This document shows positions 1 to 8,936 of a stretch of DNA of 64,000 bases, one piece after another. The notes beneath the pieces were generated by a model. It saw only the letters and a list, made by a program, of their open reading frames with translations. It ran no database searches and was not told the DNA's origin. Source of the DNA: Motiliproteus sp. MSK22-1. GTDB taxonomy: Bacteria > Pseudomonadota > Gammaproteobacteria > Pseudomonadales > Balneatricaceae. The number at the start of each line of letters is the position of its first letter. The first letter of the stretch is position 1. The stretch lies in the NCBI RefSeq assembly GCF_001968815.1, contig NZ_MIEQ01000022.1, positions 62,001-126,000 on the forward strand. Reading direction: 5' to 3'. The position numbers and the translations under genes were made by a program.

Positions 1-1883
1 TTGATGAGGGTGAAGAGGCTTTTTTGGTCACCATGTCTGCTCAGTTGGCCGGTGTTATCGCACATGCTGAAGTGACTGGCGGAATTAACGTCGGTTCGGA
101 TACTTCTAAGGTTAGGAATGACGCCAAGTTTGACGGTGTTGCCGGAGCTCCCGGTGTTGCTATAGGAACGGCCATTGTCATTGCCCCACCTGCTGATCTT
201 GACGCTGTTCCCGATCAACTCAGTGATAATATTGAAGGTGAGCTATCCCATTTTCGCCATGCGCTGGAAAAAGTCAGAAATGATATTAGGGTTGTGGCTC
301 GAAGTTTGGCTCAGCGCTTAAAAGGCGAAGACCAGGCGCTATTTGATGTTTATCTGCGAATGCTGGATGACAATGCATTGGCAGGAGAGGTCGAAGAGGT
401 TATTCATCAGGGACAGTGGGCTCCAGGGGCTCTGCGACAGGTGGTGCAGAGTCACGTACAGCAATTTGAGATGATGGATGATCCTTACTTGCGGGAGAGA
501 GCAACTGATATACGTGACCTTGGTCGTCGTGTATTGGCTAATATGCAGCAGGAGTGCGCATCCACGCCGGTTTCTTATCCAGATGACACCATTCTGGTGG
601 CCGAAGAGATTACGCCAGCCATGCTTGGGGAAGTGCCTACAGATAAACTGATCGGCCTGGTTTCCATTTTAGGTTCTGGAAACTCCCATGCTGCTATTCT
701 TGCACGATCCATGGGCATTCCTACGGTGATGGGAGTTGTGGATCTTCCCGCCACCAGAATTCATGGCAAGCATATTATCCTGGATGGCTATTCAGGTCGG
801 GTTTTTGCCAACCCTTCTACGGATATGCGCAGCTTTTACGACGATATTCTGCGTGAGGAGCAGCAGCTCAGTAAAGGGTTGGAGGCAATTCGTGATTTGC
901 CATCAGTGACTGAAGATGGCCATGTTATGCCTCTCTGGGTCAATACTGGTCTGGCAACCGATGTTGCGCTGTCTTTAGATCGAGGCGCTGAGGGTATCGG
1001 TCTCTACCGGACTGAAGTGCCCTTTATGATCAAGCAATTTTTCCCCAGCGAAATGGAACAGCAGATTAGTTATCGAAAGCAACTTGAGCCCTTTGCGCCG
1101 CGAGTTGTGACCATGCGCACGTTGGATATAGGTGGTGATAAGGCATTACCTTATTTCCCTATTGAAGAAGAAAACCCTTCATTGGGATGGCGGGGGATAC
1201 GGGTGACGCTGGACCACCCGGAAATATTCCTGGTGCAGGTTCGAGCCATGTTGTTAGCCAGTGAGGGACTGGATAATCTCCGTATCATGTTACCCATGGT
1301 TTCTAATGTGATGGAAATTGATGAGGGTGTAGCGTTGGTCAATCAGGCGCATGCAGAGTTGATTGATGAAGGCCATGAAATTATCAAGCCTGATATTGGC
1401 GTGATGGTGGAGGTGCCCGCTGCGGCTTTTCAAGTGCGGGCCTTTGCTCGCCGGGTGGATTTCATTTCAGTGGGGAGTAATGATCTGACTCAGTATATGC
1501 TCGCAGTGGATCGCAATAACCCGAGGGTCGCAGGCCTTTATTATTCTTATCACCCATCAGTTTTACAAGCGTTGCAGTTTGTTGTCAGTGAAGCCCATAA
1601 AGAACATGTACAAGTCAGTATCTGTGGTGAAATGGCCGGTGATCCAGGTGGAGCATTGCTACTCATGGCGATGGGCTATGATGTGTTGTCAATGAATTCA
1701 ACAAATTTACCCAGGGTCAAGTCGGCTGTGCGTGGTGTAACTACCAAGCAAGCAGCTCAGTTACTTGAAGATGTTTTGCAAAAGGATAACCCGGAGGAGA
1801 TTAAATCCCTCATTGCTGAGATGCTGCATGATTCCGGGCTGGGGCGGCTGGTTCGTTCGACGGTATCAAATGCACCCCGCTAG
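1..1883 (+). CDS. ptsP: PtsP, nitrogen-PTS enzyme I (5' end outside window)
   Basis: This is the C-terminal ~626 residues of PtsP, the GAF-containing PEP-protein phosphotransferase that feeds phosphate from PEP to NPr (PtsO) and EIIA-Ntr in the cytoplasm. The frame is open to the left edge: codons from base 3 read DEGEEAF before the first possible start, as at the end of a GAF domain. The family is about 750 residues, so the N-terminal GAF part is missing. Visible parts are the N-terminal EI helical domain, the phosphohistidine swivel motif GSGNSHAAILARS with its His codon at 687-689, and the C-terminal PEP-binding TIM barrel (GLYRTE, MLPMVS, GSNDLTQYMLAVDRN, SICGEMAGDP). It converges on the next gene with a 3-nt gap and no terminator between. 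Identity is certain; the true start is not visible. Confidence 0.95.
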   Translation, partial: DEGEEAFLVTMSAQLAGVIAHAEVTGGINVGSDTSKVRNDAKFDGVAGAPGVAIGTAIVIAPPADLDAVPDQLSDNIEGELSHFRHALEKVRNDIRVVARSLAQRLKGEDQALFDVYLRMLDDNALAGEVEEVIHQGQWAPGALRQVVQSHVQQFEMMDDPYLRERATDIRDLGRRVLANMQQECASTPVSYPDDTILVAEEITPAMLGEVPTDKLIGLVSILGSGNSHAAILARSMGIPTVMGVVDLPATRIHGKHIILDGYSGRVFANPSTDMRSFYDDILREEQQLSKGLEAIRDLPSVTEDGHVMPLWVNTGLATDVALSLDRGAEGIGLYRTEVPFMIKQFFPSEMEQQISYRKQLEPFAPRVVTMRTLDIGGDKALPYFPIEEENPSLGWRGIRVTLDHPEIFLVQVRAMLLASEGLDNLRIMLPMVSNVMEIDEGVALVNQAHAELIDEGHEIIKPDIGVMVEVPAAAFQVRAFARRVDFISVGSNDLTQYMLAVDRNNPRVAGLYYSYHPSVLQALQFVVSEAHKEHVQVSICGEMAGDPGGALLLMAMGYDVLSMNSTNLPRVKSAVRGVTTKQAAQLLEDVLQKDNPEEIKSLIAEMLHDSGLGRLVRSTVSNAPR

Positions 1884-1886
1884 TAT

Positions 1887-2723
1887 TTAGAGCTGATGAT
1901 CATCTGAGTTGCTTTTCATTCTGAGCGTAATTAGGTCAGTAGGTCCCTGATTGTCGAAATTTTGCTCAATAAACTCAATGATTCCACTGCGGTGTATCAT
2001 TACCAGAGTAGAGGCACGGGTGCCGTAGTCGCTGCTTTGAATAAACCCCGGGGCCAGTTTTCGCTCCCATTCAATACTGATACCGGTATCTGGTAGTTGA
2101 TCATCAGCGGCTACATAACGATCCTGCAGCAAACAAAATAGCTGTTCCTGGCTTGGTGTTGTTTGAGTGCAGATGTTTGCTAAGCGGGCTTTTGCTCTTT
2201 CCAGTTTTGGCCAGGAGGTATCAAGTGCCGCATTGCTTAGCCCATAAATCCCGGGCTGTAGCTGTGAACGGGTCTGATCGATAATTGTGCTGTTTGGCTC
2301 AGAAACAACCTGGCGGATCTTTCCAGGATCTGCCGTTGCCTGATTTGTAAAGTAATGCAGTGAATTGGCATCTGCCAGTAGCAGGTTAAAACCAGCATAG
2401 CGGTCTGCGGTTAATTGCTTAATATAGTCACTAGGACTGCACTCTTGGGTGAGAAAGTTTCTGGTCAGTAGGCCTCGGGAAAGGTGTTGGGGGTTTTTTT
2501 CTGCAAAGCCGTTGCGAACATTAGTGACTGCCGCAAAACGGCCCATCCGGGTGACTCCGAGCCAGGTTCCACCCTGTTGCATATCTAAGCCTGCTAGCAC
2601 CTGAGATGAGTCGGGCCAGATATGGGCTGGCTTGGTGGGTCTGTGGTAAAACTCGTCGCGATTGGCTGCGACAATCAATGGATAATCAGGGTGTACATGG
2701 TAGGCGATTAAAATCAGGCACAT
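1887..2723 (-). CDS. NRDE/TANGO2-family protein
   Basis: A 278-residue protein of the NRDE (TANGO2-like, formerly DUF833) family. The N-terminus MCLILIAYHVHPDYPLIVAA followed by NRDEF is the family signature; an N-terminal Cys right after Met is usual and resembles Ntn-hydrolase-type proteins. Full length for the family. The start is supported by GAGGAG eight bases upstream of ATG. The biochemical function is unsettled: eukaryotic TANGO2 has been linked to haem and lipid handling, and bacterial members lack a firm role. It converges on ptsP and is divergent from the TSUP gene, so it is probably transcribed alone. No signal peptide or membrane segment is seen, so it is likely cytoplasmic. Confidence 0.85.
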   Translation of the reverse strand: MCLILIAYHVHPDYPLIVAANRDEFYHRPTKPAHIWPDSSQVLAGLDMQQGGTWLGVTRMGRFAAVTNVRNGFAEKNPQHLSRGLLTRNFLTQECSPSDYIKQLTADRYAGFNLLLADANSLHYFTNQATADPGKIRQVVSEPNSTIIDQTRSQLQPGIYGLSNAALDTSWPKLERAKARLANICTQTTPSQEQLFCLLQDRYVAADDQLPDTGISIEWERKLAPGFIQSSDYGTRASTLVMIHRSGIIEFIEQNFDNQGPTDLITLRMKSNSDDHQL

Positions 2724-2896
2724 GGTGATCTCCTCAGAACCTTTCGCTTACTGGCTCTTCTTCTTATGAGTGTCACGGTTGTCTTAATCTCTGTCTTTAG
2801 CATGTTTAACCATGATAGGTGATTTGTTCTCGTTTTTAGTGGACGCTTGATGGATAATACCGGGCTCTTGAAAGTCGCTCAATAATAGGTTTTCTA

Positions 2897-3697
2897 TTGT
2901 TAACTCTACTTGTTTCATACTTATTGTTAGGTGCTTGCGCGGGTTTGATAGCCGGACTTTTTGGTCTTGGTGGTGGCATTATTATCGTGCCGGTATTGGT
3001 GTTTAGCTTTGAAGCTCAGGGTATGGCTCCAGAAGTCTTGACCCATGTTGCGGTTGGCACCTCATTAGCAACGATTATTGTTACCTCAATCAGCAGTATT
3101 CGTACCCACCATAAAAAAGAGGGGGTACTTTGGCCAGTTTTTTGGCCTTTGGCGGCTGGTATCTGTTTGGGTGCTATTGCTGGAGCTAAAACAGCCGGAA
3201 GTCTTAGTGGTGCTAGTCTGCAGATGGCCATTGGTTGTTTTGCAATCGTTATTGCTGTTCAGATGGCGTTGGGGTTGAAACCTAAACCGACTCGGACTGT
3301 GCCGGGGCGACCTTCGCTTGGTGTTGTTGGCGGTATTATTGGATGGGGTTCTGCTCTTTTTGGAATTGGCGGAGGCTCTTTGACAGTTCCCTATTTGAGC
3401 TGGAATAACGTGAATATGCAAAAAGCGGTGGGAACCGCTGCAGCCTGTGGTTTACCGATAGCGGTGATGGGAGCGTTGACCAATATTCAGGAAGGCTGGG
3501 GGCATCCGAAATTGATGGACTGGAGTCTGGGTTACGTCTACCTGCCTGCGTTCTGCGGCATTGTACTGACCAGCGCTGTCTTTGCACGATTTGGTGCCCT
3601 GTTGGCTCATCGGTTGCCTGCGGACATACTGAAACGAGTTTTTGCTTTATTGCTATTTGTTGTTGGTGTGCGGTTTTTGCTCGCCAACTACAACTAA
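2897..3697 (+). CDS. TSUP (TauE/SafE) family membrane transporter
   Basis: A 266-residue polytopic membrane protein of the TSUP/TauE-SafE family (sulfite and related anion export or uptake). Seven to eight hydrophobic segments span almost the whole length, and the two family half-repeats are visible: GLFGLGGGIIIVP near residue 20 and GIGGGSLTVPYL near residue 155. The start is TTG at 2897 because no in-frame ATG precedes the first transmembrane segment. It lies upstream of lgt, an order I recall from other gammaproteobacteria. The substrate cannot be read from sequence. A distant paralogue lies on the minus strand near 55 kb. Confidence 0.85.
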   Translation: MLTLLVSYLLLGACAGLIAGLFGLGGGIIIVPVLVFSFEAQGMAPEVLTHVAVGTSLATIIVTSISSIRTHHKKEGVLWPVFWPLAAGICLGAIAGAKTAGSLSGASLQMAIGCFAIVIAVQMALGLKPKPTRTVPGRPSLGVVGGIIGWGSALFGIGGGSLTVPYLSWNNVNMQKAVGTAAACGLPIAVMGALTNIQEGWGHPKLMDWSLGYVYLPAFCGIVLTSAVFARFGALLAHRLPADILKRVFALLLFVVGVRFLLANYN

Positions 3698-3902
3698 GAA
3701 CCTATGAACAAGTCTCTTCGGCCTGTGGTATTCAGAGCAATTAGAGATCAAGGCAACGATTACAGGCATACTGGTTGTCTGTCGAAAATCGGTTCCTTAA
3801 CTAACAATCGATCTCTATTAAATAGTGATTTAGCTGAGATAGACTCTGCTGAGAAAATACCAAAATAGATAGCGGCGATACTTATGAGGACTTTGCGTTT
3901 CG

Positions 3903-4718
3903 ATGTTAACTTATCCACAAATTGATCCCGTTGCCTTGCAGTTAGGGCCACTGAAGATTCACTGGTACGGATTAATGTATCTGGTAGGTTTTGCCGGTGC
4001 CTGGTGGCTTGCAAACTACCGAGCGGGTCGTCCAGGTTCTGGTTGGAATCGGGAGCAAGTCTCAGACCTTATTTTTTACGCAGCTGTCGGGGTTATTCTG
4101 GGTGGACGCCTGGGGTCGGTGTTGTTTTACAACTTCGATCAGTTTCTGCAAGACCCACTTTGGTTGTTTGCCATCTGGGAAGGCGGTATGGCATTCCACG
4201 GAGGTTTGTTGGGTGTGATCGCAGCCTTTGCCCTGTTTTCCCGAAAGCACAACAAAGGATTGTTTGAGGTGGCTGATTTTGCCGCACCACTGGTTCCTAT
4301 CGGTCTGGGTGCCGGGCGAATAGGTAATTTTATTGGTGGTGAGCTTTGGGGGAGGACGACAGAGGTACCATGGGGGATGGTATTCCCTCGTGCAGATGGC
4401 CTTGTCCGCCACCCATCGCAGCTGTACCAGTTTGCTCTTGAGGGTGTTGCGCTGTTTGTTTTGCTGTGGTTGTTCTCCAGTAAGCCTCGACCAGCTATGG
4501 CTGTATCTGGCTTGTTTCTTTTAGCTTATGGTTGTTTCCGCTTCTTTATCGAGTTTTTCAGAGAGCCTGACCAACACTTGGGCTTTATCGCATTTGATTG
4601 GCTGTCGATGGGGCAGCTGCTGTCAATGCCAATGATTATCATTGGGCTTATATTGCTGTGGTTAGCTTTTAACCGGCATTCAGAAGGTGAAACTCAGCCT
4701 AAAAGTGAGAAGGAGTAA
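3903..4718 (+). CDS. lgt: Prolipoprotein diacylglyceryl transferase Lgt
   Basis: Lgt (271 residues) transfers diacylglycerol from phosphatidylglycerol to the lipobox cysteine of prolipoproteins in the inner membrane, the first step of lipoprotein maturation. The Lgt signature [14 protein letters not shown] is at residues ~138-151, with AFHGGLLG (essential His) near residue 98 and a C-terminal [11 protein letters not shown]. Seven membrane segments are expected and seen. Length is normal. The last codons of lgt contain AAGGAG, which serves as the ribosome-binding site for thyA 7 nt past the stop, so the two are translationally linked as in many proteobacteria. Its likely substrates in this window are LolB, the TPR protein and the CsgG-like protein. 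Confidence 0.97.
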   Translation: MLTYPQIDPVALQLGPLKIHWYGLMYLVGFAGAWWLANYRAGRPGSGWNREQVSDLIFYAAVGVILGGRLGSVLFYNFDQFLQDPLWLFAIWEGGMAFHGGLLGVIAAFALFSRKHNKGLFEVADFAAPLVPIGLGAGRIGNFIGGELWGRTTEVPWGMVFPRADGLVRHPSQLYQFALEGVALFVLLWLFSSKPRPAMAVSGLFLLAYGCFRFFIEFFREPDQHLGFIAFDWLSMGQLLSMPMIIIGLILLWLAFNRHSEGETQPKSEKE

Positions 4719-4725
4719 CGCGCTT

Positions 4726-5520
4726 ATGCAGCAATACCTGGATTTAATGCGTCACGTGCGTGATAACGGTGTATTCAAAGGTGATCGAACTGGTACGGGA
4801 ACGGTGAGTGTTTTTGGCCATCAGCTGCGTTTCGATCTTCGACAGGGGTTTCCTCTAGTCACCACCAAAAAGTGTCACCTGAAGTCCATTATTCATGAAC
4901 TCTTATGGTTTCTGCAGGGTGATACTAATATCAAGTACCTGAAGGATCACGGGGTCAATATCTGGAATGAATGGGCCGATGAGAATGGTGATCTGGGACC
5001 TGTTTATGGACACCAATGGAGATCCTGGCCGACACCTGAAGGTGAAGCCATTGACCAGATCAGCTTACTTATCGAGCAGATAAAAAACTCCCCCGATTCC
5101 CGTCGTTTGATCGTCAGTGCCTGGAATGTGCCAGAAGTTAATAAAATGGCCTTACCTCCCTGCCATACTCTGTTTCAGTTTTATGTAGCTGATGGGCATC
5201 TATCCTGCCAGCTTTATCAACGCAGTGCAGACGTGTTTTTAGGGGTGCCGTTTAATATTGCTTCATATGCGCTGTTGACGATGATGATTGCGCAAGTTTG
5301 CGATTTAAAGTCAGGAGACTTTATTCATACCTTTGGCGATGCGCATCTTTATTCAAATCACTTGGATCAGGCAAACCTGCAATTAAGCCGAGAGCCGTAT
5401 CCGTTGCCGGTGATGAATATTAATCCTGAGGTAAAGGATATTTTTGCCTTTCGTTTTGAGGATTTCGATCTTCAGGGGTATCAATCCCATCCTCATATAT
5501 CGGCTCCAATAGCGGTTTAG
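4726..5520 (+). CDS. thyA: Thymidylate synthase ThyA
   Basis: ThyA (264 residues, the same length as the E. coli enzyme) methylates dUMP to dTMP using methylene-tetrahydrofolate. The catalytic cysteine lies in [13 protein letters not shown] near residue 146, with the dUMP-binding [12 protein letters not shown] and [21 protein letters not shown] use the ATG at 4726 rather than the in-frame codon at 4687 because it gives the canonical N-terminus MQQYLDLM and sits 7-8 nt from AAGGAG. It is coupled to lgt. The dihydrofolate made by ThyA is recycled by FolA, whose gene lies 2 kb downstream. Confidence 0.98.
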   Translation: MQQYLDLMRHVRDNGVFKGDRTGTGTVSVFGHQLRFDLRQGFPLVTTKKCHLKSIIHELLWFLQGDTNIKYLKDHGVNIWNEWADENGDLGPVYGHQWRSWPTPEGEAIDQISLLIEQIKNSPDSRRLIVSAWNVPEVNKMALPPCHTLFQFYVADGHLSCQLYQRSADVFLGVPFNIASYALLTMMIAQVCDLKSGDFIHTFGDAHLYSNHLDQANLQLSREPYPLPVMNINPEVKDIFAFRFEDFDLQGYQSHPHISAPIAV

Positions 5521-5553
5521 GTTCGGATTTCTCTTCCTACCGGAATCTTTCAG

Positions 5554-5592
5554 CAGTCAGTCTGATCCAGCGTCCTGAGACCAGACTGACTG
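5554..5592 (+). terminator. Possible terminator hairpin after thyA
   Basis: A perfect 11-bp inverted repeat (CAGTCAGTCTG and its complement) with a 17-nt loop starts 34 nt after thyA. No clear T-run follows, so it may be a weak or Rho-assisted terminator or an mRNA-stabilising hairpin. Confidence 0.4.
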
Positions 5593-5738
5593 AGCTGACT
5601 TTCTGTTCGCAAGTTATTTTCAATAATAGTGAGGATATCGTCATCCTCCTTCTATTCTCCCATTATACTTACCCCTGTAAGTGTTGATCTCAGATTGTTG
5701 CGGAAACCTTTTATTGCGTGGTTTGAGGTAGGATCAGA

Positions 5739-6695
5739 ATGGACGGTTCCAATATAAAACCCCTTGAAGAGCGCATTGGGCGGATGCATCTTAAGCTGCG
5801 TCTTGGTATCGAAGGGCCTCCTCAGCGAGTTTTTGGCGGTGGTTTAAATTTCCTCCATTTGGAAAATTCCCCTTATGTCTATCAGTTGCTAAAGCTCGGC
5901 TTAAAGATAAGCGGGCTTTATGGTCGTGGCAATAGGAATGCAAGGGATCTGAAGGTCGTACGTAATCAGTTTTATTTTGATAACCTGCCGAGTTCCTTTG
6001 ATGGAGTCACGCTATTGCACCTGAGCGACCTGCACTTGGATATGGATCCTCAGGCTTCAGAGCAGATGATTGAGGCAATAGCTGATCTTGATTATGACGT
6101 TTGCGTGTTAACCGGAGATTACAGGGCTTCAACCTCTGGCCCCATTGATCAGCTGTTTCCTATGATGGAGCGTTTGGCGGGTGTGCTGACAGCTCCTGTT
6201 TATGCAGTGCTTGGCAATCATGACAGTATACGGATGGTATCAGTGATGGAATCTCTGGGAATTCGAATGTTGTTAAATGAGTCTGTGTGTCTGCAACGAA
6301 ATGAGCAGCAGCTCAGTATTGCAGGGATTGACGATGCGCATTACTACCGGGTCGATAATCTTGAGAAAGCTGCAGAGGATATCCCTAAGGGATCTTTTAG
6401 CATTTTGTTATCCCATACACCGGAAATCTACCGTCAGGCAACTCACGCGGGATTCAGGGTTATGTTTTGTGGTCATACTCATGGCGGTCAAATATGCCTG
6501 CCGGGAGGGGTCCCCATTATTCTTGAAGCTCATTGCCCTCGTACACTTGGTAGAGGAAGCTGGTCTTATGGTGGTATGCAGGGTTACACCTCCAGAGGTG
6601 TTGGAACTTCCATACTTCCCGTTCGTTTTAACTGCCCTCCGGAAATCACTCTTCACCGACTGAGCCTTATAGAAACCAAGAGCGAGTTTTCATGA
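5739..6695 (+). CDS. Calcineurin-like metallophosphoesterase (YaeI-like)
   Basis: A 318-residue calcineurin-superfamily metallophosphoesterase. All metal-ligand blocks are present in order: HLSDLHLD (residues ~94-101), LTGDY, VLGNHDS, ILLSHTPE and FCGHTHGGQICLP. The spacing and GHTHGGQ end resemble the YaeI/YkuE group of membrane-associated phosphodiesterases, some of which act on lipid A precursors or other phosphoesters. A leading ~90-residue extension without an obvious signal peptide precedes the catalytic domain. AGGA 8 nt upstream supports the ATG. It converges on the CarS-like gene with a 9-nt gap. The substrate cannot be assigned. Confidence 0.85.
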   Translation: MDGSNIKPLEERIGRMHLKLRLGIEGPPQRVFGGGLNFLHLENSPYVYQLLKLGLKISGLYGRGNRNARDLKVVRNQFYFDNLPSSFDGVTLLHLSDLHLDMDPQASEQMIEAIADLDYDVCVLTGDYRASTSGPIDQLFPMMERLAGVLTAPVYAVLGNHDSIRMVSVMESLGIRMLLNESVCLQRNEQQLSIAGIDDAHYYRVDNLEKAAEDIPKGSFSILLSHTPEIYRQATHAGFRVMFCGHTHGGQICLPGGVPIILEAHCPRTLGRGSWSYGGMQGYTSRGVGTSILPVRFNCPPEITLHRLSLIETKSEFS

Positions 6696-6704
6696 TCCGG
6701 CGAA

Positions 6705-7181
6705 CTAATAGGGCCTGTTTTTTATATTGAGCAGATAGAGAAGCCGTGATAGCAATACCGCTGCAATAATGAATATAAGCATTATCAGGACAACCTGATG
6801 ACTGTTTATTTTCATGTAATAGCAGCTGACAATGAGTGGTAGAAAGGACTCTGGGATCTGATCGATGCCATAGCATCTGGCGCTGGAGGGGAGTTTCAAT
6901 CGTCGTTTTAAGAAACTGGAAATAAGGTCTCCAGCCATAGCCGCCAAGGCAAAATATAATCCAAACAGCACCCCGTGCCCCATGATCGAGGCCGCCAAGG
7001 GTGTCAGGCTTATGGAGAACAGGAGGCCACCCCAGGATTTTGATGGACCCAATAAATATTGTCCATCTATTAATCGATAGCCACTATCCAGAGGACTGTT
7101 CCAGGGACCGAGGATATAGTTACCCAGAATGGGTAAGCCATTGGTAATCAGAAGCAGCGCTAAAAGCTGAAGTTCCAGCAT
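6705..7181 (-). CDS. CarS-like (CDP-archaeol synthase family) integral membrane protein
   Basis: A 158-residue protein with four or five hydrophobic segments matching the CarS-like family (PF01864, formerly DUF46). In archaea this family makes CDP-archaeol; bacterial members are often annotated CDP-archaeol synthase although archaeol is absent. Features I recognise are the NGLPILG start region, the SKSWGGLLFSISLT block (substrate-site-like, cf. DGKSWRG in archaea), and GDLISSFLKRRL typical of CTP:lipid-phosphate cytidylyltransferases. The start ATG has only a weak Shine-Dalgarno. A role in a CTP-dependent lipid activation step is plausible but inferred. It sits alone between convergent and divergent neighbours. 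Confidence 0.7.
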   Translation of the reverse strand: MLELQLLALLLITNGLPILGNYILGPWNSPLDSGYRLIDGQYLLGPSKSWGGLLFSISLTPLAASIMGHGVLFGLYFALAAMAGDLISSFLKRRLKLPSSARCYGIDQIPESFLPLIVSCYYMKINSHQVVLIMLIFIIAAVLLSRLLYLLNIKNRPY

Positions 7182-7437
7182 AAATTGTCCGCAGTCAGTC
7201 CACTGGACTATTGCTCTCGAAGAGACGTTGATAAGAAGTTGGACACTTACTTGAGTATAGTGTTCGAATTCTCCCGCTGTTTTGCCAGGCTGGTTACTGC
7301 CAACTGATTGTTACGAGATCAGTCGTTGCCAGGAACCTGTTGAAGCGAATACACTGCGAAGTTTAGGTGTCGCAGCCCTTAAGTGTTGTTATGTGCTTAG
7401 GATCCTGGTGGTGAGTACAAATAAAATTGGGAAAAAC

Positions 7438-7950
7438 ATGAAACTGGCATTGATTGTCGCGCAATCTGAAAACCGTGTGATTGGACGTAATAATAAACTT
7501 CCCTGGCACTTGCCTGAAGATCTTAAATACTTCAAATCCGTCACAATGGGAAAAGTGATTATTATGGGACGCAAGACATTTGAGTCTATTGGCCGCCCGC
7601 TTCCCGGACGGACCAACATCGTTGTGACTCGTAATTTGGAATATTCGTTCAATGGGGTTGACGTCGTGCATGATCTGCAGGCAGCAATCGAGAAAGCTGA
7701 ATCTTTATCGATTATCAATGGTTGGAATGAGGCCCTGGTTATCGGTGGCTCTCAGTTGTATGAGCAGGCGCTACCCTTAACAGAACGGCTTTATTTAACT
7801 CAGGTCCATCATCAAGTGGATGGAGACGCTTACTTTCCGGCGTTAAATAGTCAGGATTGGGAACAGGTTGGATCTAAGAGTTTCAAATCCGATGATGTCA
7901 ATCCCTATAATTACAGCTTTCTTGTATTTAATCGAAAGAGCACGGCTTAA
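7438..7950 (+). CDS. folA: Dihydrofolate reductase FolA
   Basis: FolA (170 residues) reduces dihydrofolate to tetrahydrofolate with NADPH, closing the cycle opened by ThyA. The N-terminus MKLALIVAQSENRVIGRNN and the block LPWHLPEDLKYFK carry the catalytic acid (Asp28 here), followed by the NADPH-binding IIMGRKTFESIGRPLPGR and VIGGSQLYEQAL. The open frame extends upstream to 7282, but the ATG at 7438 matches the family N-terminus exactly and I use it. The stop codon overlaps the birA start (TAATG), so translation is coupled. The chromosomal-type sequence shows no sign of an acquired resistance variant. Confidence 0.97.
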   Translation: MKLALIVAQSENRVIGRNNKLPWHLPEDLKYFKSVTMGKVIIMGRKTFESIGRPLPGRTNIVVTRNLEYSFNGVDVVHDLQAAIEKAESLSIINGWNEALVIGGSQLYEQALPLTERLYLTQVHHQVDGDAYFPALNSQDWEQVGSKSFKSDDVNPYNYSFLVFNRKSTA

Positions 7951-8936
7951 TGAGTCTTCAGCAATTACTCGAAATTCTTTCCGACGGTGAGTTTCACTCA
8001 GGTGAGCAGTTGGGATCCCAAATGGGAGTCAGTCGTAGCGCTGTCTGGAAGCAATTGAAGAAGTTGCAAGAAATTGGTGTTGATCATTACTCAGTCAAGG
8101 GTCGGGGGTATCGGGTGCCCGGAGGGCTTGATTTACTCTGCACACAGCGGCTTGCGAGTCATCTGAGTGGAAAGGCCGCAGCCGAGCTGCAAACGGTTGA
8201 GTTACAGCTTAGCACTGGATCGACAAATGCCCTGGCACTGGATGGGGTTTCTCAGGGGCGAAAGCAGGGTAACTTATACTTGGCGGAATGTCAGACGGCC
8301 GGTCGAGGGCGTCGGGGTCGGAGCTGGGTTAGTCCTTTTGCACGCAATCTCTACTTTTCACTGAGCTGGACCTTTACAGAAGGTGCCGCAGCTCTTGAAG
8401 GGCTGAGTCTGGCTGTTGGTCTGGCGATAAGTAAGGGATTGGAAAACTATGGAGTTCAGGATGTTACGTTGAAGTGGCCTAACGACTTATTGCATGACAG
8501 GAAAAAGCTAGCCGGTGTGTTACTGGAGATGACTGGGGATGCATCGGGAGTCTGTCAGGTAGTGATTGGTGCCGGTATCAACGTATCAATGTCAGATAAT
8601 GACGCCGATCGCATTGATCAGCCATGGACAGACGTTAAGAGGGCGATGAGCATTCCGGCCAGTGAATCTGCGGATCGTAATTATCTGTTGGCAGAAATTC
8701 TAAATGAATTGATCCCCGCTCTTCAGCGGTTTTCAGTCCAGGGGTTTGAGCCGTTTCGTGAGAACTGGATGAAGCGAGATGCATTTTTGGGTCAAAAAGT
8801 TGTTTTGCAGACTCAAAACCAGCAATTGCAGGGGGTTGAGCAGGGGGTGGATGAAAAAGGGGCGCTGCAACTAAAAACAGAGGATGGTATTCAGGCCTTT
8901 CATGGTGGCGAGCTTAGTTTGAGATTACAGCAGTGA
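7950..8936 (+). CDS. birA: BirA, bifunctional biotin-protein ligase and biotin repressor
   Basis: BirA (328 residues) activates biotin to biotinyl-AMP and attaches it to the biotin carrier protein of acetyl-CoA carboxylase; with bound biotinyl-AMP it also represses biotin genes. The N-terminal winged helix (residues ~1-60, QLGSQMGVSRSAVWKQLKKL) shows it is the DNA-binding class. The catalytic part has the biotinyl-AMP loop TAGRGRRGRSW, LKWPNDLL and GVLLEMTG, and a small C-terminal beta domain. It overlaps folA by one base and coaX by four. The birA-coaX pairing directly ahead of the tRNA-tuf block also occurs, from memory, in Pseudomonas. Confidence 0.97.
   Translation: MSLQQLLEILSDGEFHSGEQLGSQMGVSRSAVWKQLKKLQEIGVDHYSVKGRGYRVPGGLDLLCTQRLASHLSGKAAAELQTVELQLSTGSTNALALDGVSQGRKQGNLYLAECQTAGRGRRGRSWVSPFARNLYFSLSWTFTEGAAALEGLSLAVGLAISKGLENYGVQDVTLKWPNDLLHDRKKLAGVLLEMTGDASGVCQVVIGAGINVSMSDNDADRIDQPWTDVKRAMSIPASESADRNYLLAEILNELIPALQRFSVQGFEPFRENWMKRDAFLGQKVVLQTQNQQLQGVEQGVDEKGALQLKTEDGIQAFHGGELSLRLQQ

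Noticed and set aside
7282..7437. Longer folA start
   Set aside because: The extra 52 residues are not in the family, and the ATG at 7438 gives the exact DHFR N-terminus.
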